A stretch of DNA of 64,000 nt from the NCBI GenBank assembly GCA_037954325.1, contig JBBMNZ010000014.1:12560956-12624955 (forward strand), given 5' to 3'. The notes beneath the pieces are model-generated. The model had not been told where the DNA came from. It saw only the letters and a program-made list of their open reading frames with translations, and searched no databases. Numbering within the stretch: position 1 is the stretch's first letter; every line of letters begins with the position of its first letter. The DNA is from Fistularia commersonii. Taxonomy: Eukaryota > Chordata > Actinopteri > Syngnathiformes > Fistulariidae. The translations under genes were made by a program, and so were the position numbers. Positions 37,851 to 50,590 of this stretch are shown one piece after another.

Positions 37851-37920
37851 GTGCGTGTGTGTGTGCGTGTGCGTGCGTGTGTGTGTGTGTACGTGTTTAC
37901 GTGTGTACGTGTAGTTGTGT
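37851..37920. repeat. (GT)n microsatellite, interrupted
   Basis: GTGCGTGTGT-type repeat with CG and TA interruptions, about 70 bp. Confidence 0.9.
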
Positions 37921-38188
37921 TTGACAGACATTCGTGGAAAATGTGTTTCAAAATGTGCCGATGTGTTGATTTTCCCTCTGCTGGCATATTTTAATGCACA
38001 TATGATGTTCGTGTCTGCGTGGTTTCCATGTTATGTCCCTTTTTTGATATCAAATCTGTTTGAGTGATAGCAGCTTGTTCACTTTGTGCTTTTCAGTTTC
38101 TCATCGCAGTATTCAACTCTGTCCTTGACTGTGTGTTTACAGGCAGTAAGCTACATGTTAAGATTTGCATAATCTTAGCATCAGTTAT

Positions 38189-39416
38189 GTACACCAAATT
38201 ATGTATGACCAAAAGTATTCGCTCACCCATCCAGATAATTGGAATCAGGTGTTCCAATCATTTCCATGGCCACAGGTGTATAAAATCAAGCATCTAGGCA
38301 TGCAGACTGTTTTTACAAACATTTGTGAAAGAATGGGTCGCTCTCGGGAGCTCAGTGAATTCCAGCGTGGAACTGTGTTAGGATGCCACCTGTGCAACAA
38401 ATTGTCGTGAAATTCCCTCGCTAAATATTCCACAGCCAACTGTCAGCTGTATTATGAGAACATGGAAGTGTTTGGGAATGACAGCAACTCAGCCACAAAG
38501 TGGCAGGACATGTAAACTGATGGAGCGGAATCAGCGGATGCTGAGACGTATTGTGCGAAGAGGTCGGCAACTTTCTGCAGAGTCAATCACTACAGACCTC
38601 CAAACTTCATGTGGCCTTCAGATAAGCTCAAGAACAGTGTGCAGAGAGCTTCATATAATGGATTTCCAGGGCCAAGCAGCTGCATCCAAACCACACATCA
38701 CCCAGTGCAATGCAAAGGATCAGATGCATTGATATAAAGCAAGCCACCACTGGACTCTAGAGCAGGGGAGATGTGTTCTCTGGAGTGACGAATCGCACTT
38801 CTCCATCTGGCAATCTAATGGACGAGTCTGAGTTTGGCGATTGCCAGGAGAATGGTACTTGTCTCACTGCATTGTGCCAAGTGTCAAGTTTGGGGGGGGG
38901 CGTGCGGTTGTTTATCAGGTTGTTTATCTGGGCTTGGCCCCTTAGTTCCAGGGAAAGTTTCAGCATACCAAGACATTTTGGCAATTTTATGTTCCCAACT
39001 TTGTGGGAACAGTTTGCACCTGGCCCCTTCCTTTTCCAACATGACTGTGCACCAGTGTACAAAGCAAAGTCCATAAAAACATGGATGAGAGACTTAGATG
39101 TGGATGAACTTTACTGGCCTGCACAGAGGTCTGACCTCGACCTGATAGAACACCATTAGAGCAGGGACTGAGAGCCTGGACTTCTCATCTGGCATCAGTG
39201 TGTGACCTCACAAATGCGCTTCTGGAAGAATGGTCAAAAATTCCCATAAACACACTCCTGAATCTTGTTGACAACCTTCCCAGAGGAGTTGAAGCTGTTA
39301 TAGCTGCAAAGGATGAGCCGATGTCATATTGAACCCTATGGATTAGGAAAGGGATGTCACGTAAGTTTATATGCGAGTCAAGGCAGGTGAGCGAATACTT
39401 TTGACCATATAGTGTA
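38189..39416 (+). mobile_element. Tc1-like DNA transposon with terminal inverted repeats
   Basis: The left end has TATGACCAAAAGTATTCGC followed by TCACC. The right end has GGTGAGCGAATACTTTTGAC followed by CATATAGTGTA, its reverse complement. The inner 21 bases match perfectly as inverted repeats; the extreme left end carries a small insertion. A decayed transposase gene (38333-39332) fills the interior. The length of about 1.2 kb is near that of intact Tc1-family members. It lies inside a ctnnbl1 intron, in the gene's orientation. Confidence 0.8.
38333..39332 (+). pseudogene. Tc1-family transposase pseudogene
   Basis: ATG 38333 opens MGRSRELSEFQRGTVLGCHL, the start of the N-terminal helix-turn-helix DNA-binding domain. 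After a stop or frameshift near 38408, LMERNQRMLRRIVRRGRQLS and AESITTDLQTSCGLQISSRT give the second helix-turn-helix. The catalytic core shows WSDESHFSIW (first Asp), FQHDCAPVYKAKSIKTWM (second Asp) and SDLDLIEHH (third acidic residue). The end reads EAVIAAKDEP and stops at about 39332. All three catalytic acidic positions are still visible, but at least four frameshifts or stops break the frame, so it cannot make transposase. The mechanism in intact relatives is cut-and-paste into TA sites. Confidence 0.8.
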
Positions 39417-42378
39417 TGTTCCAGTATTGCTGCTTGTGTATTTTCCTCATCGTATACGTATATGTACCCTCAACTGTTCATTGAGCCTCAGTGTGGAGCT
39501 CTCTGAAGTTGCAGTTAAGTTGAAGTAAAACTGTAGGGAAAGGTTAAGTGCTTAGCCATTGAATCACTGTCTCTTCTGTCTTTAATTAGTTTAGCTCACC
39601 GAATGAGGAGCAGCTCTGCTGAAAGGAAGGGACCGATTTCTCTAATGCTCTGAAATTTTTCTTGACAAAAAGCCTAAGGTTAGGGATGGAAGTTCATGTC
39701 AGAGGTATTAAGATTTGGAGTAACAAAGGAGAAGTATTTTGGTCACACACTACTTTTCAGCGTTAAAGAAAGTTACTGCGACAGATAGCAAATGATAATT
39801 AATTTGGATATCGAAAATAGAATTAATTCATGAAGGTTAACTAGTAACCCAGCATAACAGCATCTTATTTTAAAAACTTTGTCATGGTGGGAAAATTCAG
39901 TTGGAAGAAGAAGGATTGATTAGCTGCTATTTTGATAAAAATAACAGACCTCTACATGCGTTGTGAGAAAAGCTGAAAAATCAGCAGTGTATCAATGACT
40001 TGTTCTCCCCACTATATGTTTTTCACAGTGACATGAAACATTCATTTCTAATCAGTCTATTCTTGAGTCCATGTAAACATATTTGCCAAATTTATGCTGA
40101 TTCCCTTGAGAACATCTTTAGATACTAGCTCACAACAATGGAACAGACAGTAAACCCTTGAAATATTTTTCCTCTGGTCATGGTTGTCACCATGGCAACC
40201 ATAAACATCCAATGTAGTCATGAAGAGTTGCTACCTAATGCACCAACAGGCCTGTTATTTCTTGGCAATACTTGTTTATGCCAATGGTTCTTAAAATTTT
40301 CAACACAGTAACAAACCCATTCTGCTCGCCAGATGGCTGACTAAACATAGCTGCACAAAGAAGCTGGTGGATTTCCTTAAGGTGTCTTCGAATGTTCCAA
40401 TTTTCATATTTATAGAATGTCTTTTTACTTCTCTAAATTCATTTATCTATTTAGCCATATAGGGGCTGTTTTTTTGATTAATGTGTTTTTGAACATGCTA
40501 AATAATCCTTCATAGTAAAAGCTTTAAATTATCCTTATCTTTTGACTGATTGTGTGTCGGTGACCTTTCAACATGGCAGCAGACATGAGAAATCAGTGGT
40601 TTCTCAACTTAAACACAGCCCACGATCGGCCATGACAGCTGCCCTTCATGCATCCAGATCAAACCAGTTTTGACTGATGTAACTGTTTTTAATGGCTCAT
40701 GGTTTACCGGTTGCATCTGTAATCGCAAGCTGTGCAACAGTGTGTTCCTGTCAAAGGCTGCTGTTGCGGCAGAGGCTGTGCCTGGAAATGATTTCCCTTG
40801 TACATGTGACAGATCTGTCCCAGTCACTAACCTGAGTAATGACAATGCTCAGTACTGTATTGTCCTCTGCCACGTTGCCGTGGTGACTGAAGAGAAAGTA
40901 CCAGCATGCTAAAGAGAAGGTTGAGACAAAAGTTGGATAGTAACCGATTTTCTGACCTTTCTGTCCTTGTGACTGTCATTTACATGCTTTGAGACACACA
41001 GGTCCTATGAAAGCAAGGTGCTTGGGGTTTTCATGTCTTTGTGGAGTGACTCTCCCTATTTCTTTACTTGCTTCTCAGTCAACCATCACATTCTGCCTTC
41101 ACGTCCCACACCACTGGGAAGCTGATTCAAATCCCTGAAGCCGCTGTGGAAGCTGCAGATCTGTTTGCTATGTTTCAAACCTACACACCCTGCATCCTGA
41201 TGGTGGGCCAAACCAACCGTCCTTAGATTGATGGAGTGACCTCTGTTCTCCACACTGGAGTCAAGTCATACAGTGTCCTTCAGCCTGAAAAAATAAAACA
41301 ACAAAAAAATACCTTCACAAACTACTCACATCCAGCCCTGGTGTGTCCTCCTGGGTCTGCTTATATTAACGCTCATCTACCTGGCTTATTTTTATATTCC
41401 TCTGTCATACAGCCTTGTGCAGAACATGTCCTGGATATCCTGGTAAATAGTATTCCAGCCATGGAATACTGTAATTGTCCTATTTGTTCGAGTTACTTGA
41501 AATGGATATCATTGCAATTTGAAGTGTGTACAGTTATGAATGGTTGGATTAGAATTGAGACTATGCTTAAAATTAAGCTCTCCGCATGAGCAGATTACTC
41601 TTCTGAATCCGCAGATTGTGATTTTGGCGCCCTTTAATGGCCATCTTACTTTCAAATCACTATATTATATTGTACAGTGTTCATTTCCTTGATCTTGGAA
41701 TTTAAACTGACTTCATCTGTTTATCAGCATTTTGGCCATAAGTTGTGCCCAGAACCAGAAGACTGTCTTTATAAGTAACTCTTGCTTGTCAATCAAACAA
41801 TCTATCCACAACTTTTTTATTTCAAAGACAAGAAAATCTGTCAGGAAAAAACATCCGAGATTTGAGGATCCACACGTCTCCTGACTCAGAGGTCTACAGA
41901 GCTTGCCGTGTGAATTCCCTTTTTCTGCTTTTAAAATAATAGTTTAATACTTGAAATAGGATATGTGGCTCAGCTGCACCCACTCACTCATACCTCATCA
42001 GAGATATCACAGCTATGTTAATTTGGCCCTTAATAAGGGCATTTGTGTCTTCGTGTTGTCAGTCTTCCGGGTAAAGTCAACTGCATTAATGGATCTGTCT
42101 CACCACCTATGTTGAATTTAATGAAAAAAGGTGTTTGTGTCAGGTGTGTATTTACTTTTAAGAAATGTGTTAACTAAGGTTTAAAATGACAGTTTTACAT
42201 GAGCCAGATTACTCCTGCTATTTTCCAAAGACTTTGATTCTCAAGTGATGATACATACTGAAAAAAATTATCTTAGGATACGATCTTATAGCCAGACAGT
42301 AGAAGATATTTTGCCCATTCCTACCTAGGTTGTCCCGACCTTTTAAAATAGATTTTCTTTTCAGTGACCACACAGACA

Positions 42379-42487
42379 GGACATGAAGTTAGTTGGTACA
42401 GAAGATGATACAGAGAATAGGGTTAGATGGAGGAGGTTGATTTGCCGTGGTGACCCCTGAAGGGAGTAGCCGAAAGGAAAGGAAGAC
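42379..42487 (+). mobile_element. RTE-like LINE 3' terminal fragment
   Basis: The frame reads DMKLVGTEDDTENRVRWRRL then ICRGDP, the last residues of the RTE-like ORF. The stop codon sits in GACCCCTGAAGGGAGTAGCC, followed by the family's short purine-rich tail (GAAAGGAAAGGAAG). Only the last 110 bp are present: an extreme 5' truncation or a fragment. Confidence 0.65.
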
Positions 42488-44321
42488 ACAGACAGAGCCC
42501 CTGTCCCAACTGAAACCTGTCACAATCTTTTATTTACTAAGTAATAATGGTGAACTTATCTCCCCAAATAAACCAGACCAAAACATGGTGCATCTGACAG
42601 TCCTGCTCTGTCCTCTAAAAGCCCGGAGGCTCTTGTCAGGAAAGCCATTCTCGTTCTCTTTCTCTTTCCTCTGCAGTGTCACTCGGAAAAGAAGTAGCCT
42701 TTTTTTATCTATATGTCTCAACATCCCGGGGTTCGATGCATAATACACACCTCAGAGGTTGCATTACACACACACAGCGAATGCCTGGATACCGCTAGGG
42801 CTGCGGCAGCTACAATGCTCACTGTATGCACATTAGAATCACAAATCAACCGTCAGACAGTCTCAGAGGCCCAATGTGGAAGGCAGACCCACAAAACGGA
42901 GAAAAGAGTCAAATGCTTAGATGCACACAATGAAGTATCCACTCTGCCTGATGCACCTGTACCTGCTTACTGTTCACATCAAGACACATGGTGCATCACA
43001 AGATTGTTGCAGCCTCTGGGCTTCTCCTGATATTATGTTTTCATAAGAAATGTCTTCAGTTTGAGTTTTTGTTGTGTCGAGATTAACTGCACTCTTCACT
43101 TTGTGGATTCTGTTAAATAACAACCGCTTAAATGCATCCTGACTCTTAGCTTTGAGTTTTGAAACATAGAGTGAGAACAATGAGATAAACTAGAAATGGT
43201 TCATGCACTGATTTTACAGCTTTACAGCTTCTTGTGTGCAATTACTTAATATTTCAGAAAAGCAAAGGGGAGTCATTCATTTCTAGGAGAGAAATATGAC
43301 GGTTAAGTTATTTCCCCAAAGAACCTGCTTTATGCTCTTATTTGATTTGCTTGATTATTTGATTTTGTATTAACTTCAAAGGTTACTTCCCCTAGTTATC
43401 CTTTTTTGGTGGGAAAATATAATAAGCTGGTTAACAAAAAATAAAAAAGTAAAAACAAGTTAAGTTTCTTGGAATATCTAATGAATCATGTACAATTTGC
43501 TTTGTCAAATACAAGTCAGTTGCTTCCCCGTCACTCTTGAATAGAGTGAATTTCAGTTAGTTTTTAGTCTTTTTAGTGAAATGCACCTTTTTCTCATATC
43601 CTACAGTTTCAGAGTCAGAAAGAAAATAATTCCGAGTTGTCACTTTACAAACCACAAACACCCTGTAATGACGGATGCAGTCTTAACTGCCAACAATCCT
43701 ACATAAATCCTGCTTAAACAAAAATCTCCCTGCTAAAAACTCAATATATCAGCCACAACATTGTGCAGATCACAACATCAATCACAAAACATTGTGGTTT
43801 TTCAAACTGATGTTTTCAAATGAATTATTCCTCAAGTCAGTACAAAGACAGCAATAGAATACCAAAATAAATCCATCCTCAACAAAGTCAAGATTATAAA
43901 ACACATAAGTCACGCTTCAAGAATCCCCTTTTCTCCCTAGCTCAACAAATTCTGTTTGACATTTCACAAAGAAAATATGAATTAAACACAAAATGTGACC
44001 TATTCATTAGGAAGGTGAAGCAGGTTGTATTCAATCCAACCGTTGGGAAGAAATATTCAAAATATTAGACCCTAAATTTTTCTAAAAACCTGAAGGATAT
44101 ACATCTTTTTTTCTTGCAACTGCTAATCAAATATCATACTTTATTCCCTTATTTTTCAGTGAAGCTAATTCCGCACCCAGGTGACTTCCCGACACATACA
44201 AACTTTTAAACAATGAATCTTTCAGCCTTTGCCGGGGATTGATCTTGCAAATGTCTGTCTCCAAAGGATCCAGTGCTGTCAAGTCAACTAATCCTCGCTA
44301 CTTTTCTTTTCTCTCCTGCAG

Positions 44322-44410
44322 AGTATGCAGAGAGCATCGGAGACGGGAAGAGCGAAGAGTTCAAAGAGACCGAGCGGAAGAGGATCATGGACCTTGTTGA
44401 AAACTTCTAA
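44322..44410 (+). CDS. ctnnbl1: ctnnbl1 terminal coding exon with stop
   Basis: The acceptor is TTTTCTCTCCTGCAG at 44321. The frame reads EYAESIGDGKSEEFKETERK then RIMDLVENF and stops at TAA 44408-44410. The IGDG and LVENF-stop features match the end of vertebrate CTNNBL1, whose last residues are LLENF in mammals. The exon contributes 28 residues plus the completed split codon. Sequence after the stop is AT-rich 3' UTR. An 8.9-kb intron carrying a Tc1 element precedes it. Confidence 0.95.
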
Positions 44411-44895
44411 TCCTTCCTCCTTTCTGACGTAACACAAATGACAGTCTGTCGAGTCTATTGACATGCACAGCAATACTGCATTGACCAGCCTGTTTAAAGT
44501 GACATTTTCTTAATTACTTCAGGATTCTAAGGGGGTCTGTTAGTTATTTCTCCATGTACTATCACATGTCAGTGTCTTTTTTTTTTTATCAAATATAAAA
44601 AAAAATGAAAAAAAAATTGTTGATTGCAAAGTAAACATGGACATGCATTTAAAAGCTAAAAATGGTGTTTGCAAAAATCCCCAAGCTTGTAAACCATGTT
44701 TATGCTCACCTGCTGGTAATTCCACTGCATAAATCAGTCTACTGGGAGTATGTGAACATGGATGAGCTCCACTCTGCCCTGAGTACATCCAAATTTAACT
44801 ACACATGGTCAGCGCAAAGCAGCACCAGGCTCTGAGACATAAACTTGAAGAGCCCAACAGGCCATGAAAAAAATAAATAAAATCCGCACAAGTCA
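44411..44895 (+). other. ctnnbl1: ctnnbl1 3' UTR (likely extent)
   Basis: AT-rich sequence with several A- and T-runs follows the stop codon directly. Two overlapping AATAAA hexamers at 44872-44877 and 44876-44881 are the first canonical polyadenylation signals downstream, so cleavage shortly after about 44895 is likely. A longer form ending near 46190 is possible because further AATAAA hexamers occur at 46155-46160 and 46170-46175. The end point is inferred from hexamers alone. Confidence 0.5.
44872..44881 (+). promoter_or_regulatory. Polyadenylation signal, overlapping double AATAAA
   Basis: Two AATAAA hexamers overlap here, 460-470 bp after the ctnnbl1 stop codon. This is the first canonical signal after the stop and the most likely proximal poly(A) site. 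No strong GU-rich element follows immediately; T-rich sequence lies at about 44905-44920. Confidence 0.5.
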
Positions 44896-47800
44896 CTCTC
44901 AAGTATATTTTTATTCAAGAATGACACAGATATTCTCAGACCTTCACCAGCAACCCAAAATTAAAAATAAGATTGTCACATTTTGTTTGACTTTTTACCA
45001 GGACAGATAGCCCCTAAAGACTGTATTCCAAAAGTTTATTTTAAGACTCTGCTGGTGTTCAAAGTCCATGTGCAGGAGGTTTAGACGTGCGTGTTGGGAC
45101 TGTATTCTTGTGTCTACTGCGGACATTTCAACCATAAATGAAAAATGACCACAACGCTTAAGCTCATGCCCATGCGATTCTTCTGTACAAGTTATGTCAT
45201 TTTGAATTTACAAGCTGTGATCATAATTTTTTTTAAGATGCAGTCTGACCCTCTCCTCTTTGCTCCGATGGTGGAATGTAATAGCAAGGAAGTTAGACCA
45301 GACTTTGATTTATGATTTTCAGTAACTAAGGTTATTTAAAATTAAAAGCATCATATGAAACTGTTATGGTTCACCAAGCACTTTTCATGCTTCTTATTAA
45401 GATGGTTGTAATATCCCGGACCAATAATTAATGTTTCTCATAGTGGAGTGAAAGCAAATGAGCTAGAAATCAGTTTATGTTAGTACACAAGGGTCAGAGT
45501 TTTGTTAATTGTTTGTACGTCTCCCTGCTAATTTTGTTTCGTACAACCATTTCAGGCCCCCCTTAATACACAGTCTAAAGGGAAATCCCTATGTCATTAT
45601 TTTGTAAGATTTTAGAGAAGTTAACCAATTACAAGGAACCCTTAACACCAGGATCTGCAATACCTTGTTTAGATCGAAGATGTAAAAGACTGCATGGAGG
45701 GCCAGCATGAGATCCATTTTTAAATGTGAGTCATTCAAATACCACGTTACAAAAGTTGGAAATCAGCGTAAGGTCTCCCCTTGAAACATCTGTTAATATT
45801 TAACTAATCTGAACACCTTTTGCATTTTTACCCTCACACTTTCTGGTACCATTGGTTGGTTAACAATGCAACCCTAAATTGAAGAGGAACATATCTATGA
45901 TTAATTACTTTATCTTCAAAAAGTACCTTTAAACTGAGTGATGACTGTGCATGTAAACCTGCTCACCGTAGAACCAGCAGCATTTGGATGACAGAACTGC
46001 AGCTCAACGAAACACTGGACATGATTTACATCAGTTTGTTTTTGTTTGTTTTGCTGAATTCTTTATTCCAGTAATAGAGTTTGAGCTCTTACTGTCCCCC
46101 ATATTGCTTCTCCATTTGAGCTGTTTGTTTGGAATTCAGTGTTAAAGTCTTTCAAATAAAACATTTGGTAATAAAGTCCCTAATTTGCTGGGTTTATCTG
46201 AAGATAAATTTTTGACATCCATAATTGTCTTTAAGCTGGGTTATGTCCACATTTGATTTCCCCTACACCTAAACCTTTCCTACTCTTTATTTTTCTAGAT
46301 CCACCTATTGCTTGATCTTGTCTGGCTTCAGAAGCCAGGCTTTCATTGGATCCCTGATGGTTTTAACACACATCAGTGAGGAGCTGTATTGTGTTGCAAC
46401 GTAAACACAGACTGATTCTCCCTGTCCTGTGCACCATCTTTGCTGTTGTTACATACATACACAAAGGACTTTAGCATTACAATATTTTTGGTGCATGAAT
46501 GGAGTCAGAGAATGCAAGGAGGCAACCAAGAAAGATTTTGTAGGGTCTATCAGAGATGTAGTCATGAGCTGACCCACTTAAGCTTGACTTGTGGTCTATT
46601 TTTAGTGTGATGTGAGTCTTCCTACGTTTCTATAGTGAACAAAATGTCATGCTTTATGCATCCTGATGTTTTCCAAGTATTTATAGGATGTTTTTTTATG
46701 ACTGACAAGCTGGCTTCATCATATTGATTAGTTAACTGGTTTTGGATATCAAAGATAAAAAAAAACATCCAGAATTTCCTTTCTCTTTTTTTTTATGTAA
46801 AAAAATTAACATTTCGATTTTCCTTAGGGTAGTGGGAACTCTGGAAAATAATGAAAGCAAATTAATCCATTCATTGAAAGAAACGGAATTAAAGTCTGTT
46901 GCCTTTGAATTTACTTCTGGAATCAGTCTTCCAAGGTCTAAAGCAAAAAGGAAAGCTATGTTATATGATATATTGATCAGACAGCATGTAAATCTGGCAA
47001 GATCATGCTATATACAGCTTTTTTTCTTTTTTTTAAAGTCAGACAGAAAAGTGAAACACAAAAATATTGTGCAGTTAAGGAACAGACGTTTAACAGATTT
47101 GAAAAAACATTACAGTAAGACCAAGATGATGGTTTCAAATTGAAAAAAATTCAGAGGTTCTTCATGTTCCTTGTGACAGCCAGTCTTCCTGGGATCTAAT
47201 ATAAAAATTACACAATTATCTAAATTATATGCTTTCATTAAGCATGTCACACATGATTCATCCTTGAAATAAGTTCAAAATGAAAAACAAAAGAATTACA
47301 GTGAAATCAAAGAAAGTGTATGTTATGATCCTATATGCCTCTACATTGTATAAACACTGTAATCACTATTTATCAATTGCTACATGTTTAGGCATGTACA
47401 TATTCCATTGTAGCACACTACAATATAAACAAAACCATCACTGTTAATGTAAATTCCTACTTATGAACAGGGGAGAACAAATTTGTTGTTTGTTGCCTTG
47501 TAGCATTTCTGCAGTTCTGTGTTCTTACAGAAGTGATGCGAAATAGTATATAATTATTTTAAAAATACACAGTAAATCTACATTTTGTGTGTTAAAATTG
47601 CACACTGTCCTTAACCCTTAATTTGAACTTGCATTCAAATTTAAAGCAGTCCAAAACATAAAATAACTGAAATGAGATGTTGCATGCTTGCAATAATTGA
47701 TGTGTATATTTGATAGCACAAGCTAAACATCCTAGTATTGTAGACTAACAGACTTATTCTGCATCCTAAGCTTAAACAACATCTGTCCACAAATTTTTGT

Positions 47801-50590
47801 AACCTTTAGGAGGTGCACAAACCGAAACGATTCTTCCAGGAAAGTGTGGTGTTTAGGGGTAACGGGGCGACTGAGTGTCTTTACAAACTCTAATATCACT
47901 TAGTAACAAGATGGGTAGACCGGCAGGGTGTCATTTACATATTGCACTGGCAGAGGAGGGCCCCATGCATCTCTTATCAGTGATTATGACTGTGGCATGT
48001 TTAACAGCGGTTGTACAGCAATTTCACAGCCGAGGGGAGGGAGAATAATTGTATTTTCCAAATGACTGAGTGCAAACAGTGTGTACCGCTGTGCTGTTGG
48101 GCTTCTCTTTTTCCTCCTCTCCTCCCCCCCCGGGACTGAAAGGATAAGGTATTTTGTTGTGATGAAGCCATGGATTAATATTGCACAAAAATAGTACATT
48201 AACACTTACTGTGGAATTTAAGCTCTACAAGCTTTATCAGGTGTCAAACTGGAATTATTAAAGGGATTTTATCTTAAGCATTAACATCTAGAAAAGACAA
48301 GCAGAAGCAAAACTAACAAGGAAAAAAGAAGTGGAATGCAAAAGATAAGACTTTTATATTTTTTCATTTTAAATCAATTTCAAAGACATTTAATTGAAAT
48401 GTATGTCATATCAGAAATTGAAATTGGTCCTGCTCATAAAATAGATCTGATTTTTTGTTTGGACCCTATTATTATTATTTATATCATTTATTCAATGCAA
48501 CTCCATCATTTGTTAGCATCTGGTTAGTTATTAAGTTATGTGCCAATGTTTGCCTACCAAAATAAAGAGCAAGCTTGCTAGCCTTTTTACTTTCAATTAC
48601 CAGACGATTCAACTTACTGATGGCCCAGATAGCAAATTACATGGTTATAAAATTATTTTTTACTGATAATAGATATACCACTGATAAACAAGGGTTTGTC
48701 CCTAATGGATCAGTTTGTCCAGGAAGCCAGAATACGAGCCATAAAAGGATTCAGCACTGCTAAAAATGTTGCTACAAATCAATAATGCTTTATAAATCAA
48801 TATCTGTAAACTAACTACAATTATAGACTATTATGCAGGGCCGACAAGGAGCTCACTTGGTGATGCAGTTTTATAGATAATATGCTGCAATGGTGTGCTT
48901 TACATCATTGATGTTATATATAAAGCCAAAAGTAAAAACAATCAGAAAAATGTATTTTTAAAAAACAATTAGTCAGGAGACCGTCCAAATAGTTATGTAT
49001 ACAGTTGTGAAAAAATAATTCTGGCATTTTAGTTATCTTCATTTTTGTCTTTCCATCAATAATACCTGTCAAGCCAACCCTGATTGAAAGTAACCTGTAA
49101 CTAAGATACCGTATGTCCCTCCAGGCCCCTTAAAAGGGTATGATGAAGGTGAAAGATGTCACCAAGCCGGATTCACTACCAGTGGAAATCATTGTGTGAG
49201 GCATGAACCCACAGACAGCAGGATTGCTGTCAATGTAGTGTGATGCAGCAAGACAAATGGCAAAACCGGACTGACTTAGCTGTTCAATGTACTGAATGGT
49301 TGGTGGTCAGAGGGAGACCGGCTGACTGGCAGGAGATATGGTTAGACAGTGTTCCAGTCCTCGAACTATGATGTTATTGCAGTTATTTGCCAATTGACTT
49401 TCCAATACTAATTTGCAGATCAATCAGAACCAGTAAAGAGAGAAGGTATTTTATACTCAGAAAATATTAAAATGAAACTAGAAAAAACTGACACTGATGT
49501 CATGCTTTCTTAAGGCCTCTAGAATCACTGCTCAGAAGCCTTTCACATGCATCAAATAAGGTGTGTAGAATTGTAAAGCTTGTACAAAATTAATCATACC
49601 CGGATAAGTACTGTAAAGTAGCCTTCAGAATATCACTTGTTGCAGTTGATATTTTACAGAACTGACTTTCATTGCTCAATAAATCCCAAATCTTTCTGTT
49701 ATTTTGGTGCATAGTGGACAATGAATTATCATTGTTTCCAAACAATGGCCTTCACAAGTAAACAATCCATAGGCGTTGTCAGTTTCAGCGCAGACTGAAG
49801 CTGCTGCCAACCAGCACTGGGACCGCGGATCATAACCGGGGCTCAGCTGCTGGATTGAGTTAGCGCCACCAAATTGTTCATAGCTCCATGGTATTGGATA
49901 CAGCAAATCCCATTCCTCACCCATGACTGTTTTATATGGGCATCGAAAAATACTACCCTGGTCCATTCCACAGTAAACAGGACATAATGGTACCCTAGTG
50001 GCAAATAGACAGGCATTTAGGGGCCTTGCAATTACCATTAGAAGCATAAAGTTGTTGTTTATAACCATTCTTGAAACCCCGCCCACTGTTTCAGTCAGTA
50101 ATGACAACTACCTATGAGGCTGGAATAAAAACGGAGATTGAGGCAATATCCATTTTTAGCTAGGGAATCAGGTAGGAAGACTACCGAGCAGTAAAACCAG
50201 ATCTTCAAAACAGGTCACCAGTAATGTGAAATTCTCTCTCTAAAGAGACCAGGAGATTAGTGTTGTCTCTGAGGAAGAGTTTTTCTACACAGAAATGATT
50301 GCAGACCTGCAAGTCTGTTTTACACACAGCCATATCCATGTTCCCTGATAATGATACCATAAAAAAAATGGACATGAAGCATTAAAATGCATCATCAGAA
50401 ACTACAAGGAAGAAAAATTACTCTCTTACAGCGGAGCATGCTTTGCAAAAGTGGGTAAATTGGGTACTATCAAAATGATAAATGGTGCTATTATAAAACA
50501 ATGTTTAAATTCTTTAAAAAATGCAGATATGCTATGTGGGTCAATGTACTATTAAATACATCTGCACTGATGCAGTCTACCATTGTGACA
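44896..50590. other. Intergenic DNA downstream of ctnnbl1
   Basis: AT-rich intergenic sequence. It contains scattered AATAAA hexamers (46155-46175), a 133-codon low-complexity open frame at 46742-47143 that I do not consider a gene, and an unexplained minus-strand 143-codon open frame at 49676-50107. No repeat of known family was recognised between 44.9 and 49.6 kb. Confidence 0.6.
46155..46175 (+). promoter_or_regulatory. Possible distal polyadenylation signals
   Basis: AATAAA occurs at 46155-46160 and again at 46170-46175, about 1.75 kb after the ctnnbl1 stop, in AT-rich DNA with no open frame. They could serve an extended 3' UTR. AATAAA is frequent by chance in AT-rich DNA, so this is only a candidate. 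Confidence 0.25.

Larger units (their letters stand above)
35405..44321 (+). other. ctnnbl1 intron between exon E and the terminal exon
   Basis: 8.9 kb with a TG microsatellite (37851-37920), a decayed Tc1 element (38189-39416) and an RTE 3' end (42379-42487). The stretches 35.4-37.8, 39.4-42.3 and 42.5-44.3 kb hold no feature I can support. A slightly CpG-richer piece at 40660-40900 has an 80-codon open frame without recognisable similarity. Confidence 0.8.
1..44895 (+). other. ctnnbl1: ctnnbl1 gene, 3' portion (locus entry; coding exons listed separately)
   Basis: This entry spans the part of the ctnnbl1 transcription unit inside the window. Six exons (182, 98, 81, 138, 73 and 89 nt) with AG/GT borders join in one frame: 219 complete codons, a stop, and the last base of a split first codon. 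Intron phases, starting with the one entering the first exon, are 2, 1, 0, 0, 0, 1. The joined protein matches the C-terminal 40% or so of vertebrate beta-catenin-like 1, which is about 563 residues and mostly armadillo-like helical repeats. From family knowledge, the protein is nuclear, binds basic nuclear-localisation segments of CDC5L and PRPF31, belongs to the Prp19/CDC5L spliceosomal complex, and interacts with AID. The N-terminal exons are not in 1-5883 as far as I can see. All exon joins preserve frame and no exon has a stop or frameshift, so the gene looks functional. Confidence 0.93.

Noticed and set aside
40670..40912. 80-codon cysteine-containing open frame in a slightly CpG-richer part of a ctnnbl1 intron
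   Set aside because: No recognisable domain, no matching splice sites in frame, and its length is within chance expectation.
46742..47143. 133-codon open frame on + in intergenic DNA
   Set aside because: Its composition is the Lys/Phe/Ile/Leu expected from AT-rich DNA, with homopolymer runs, no domain and no splice or promoter context.
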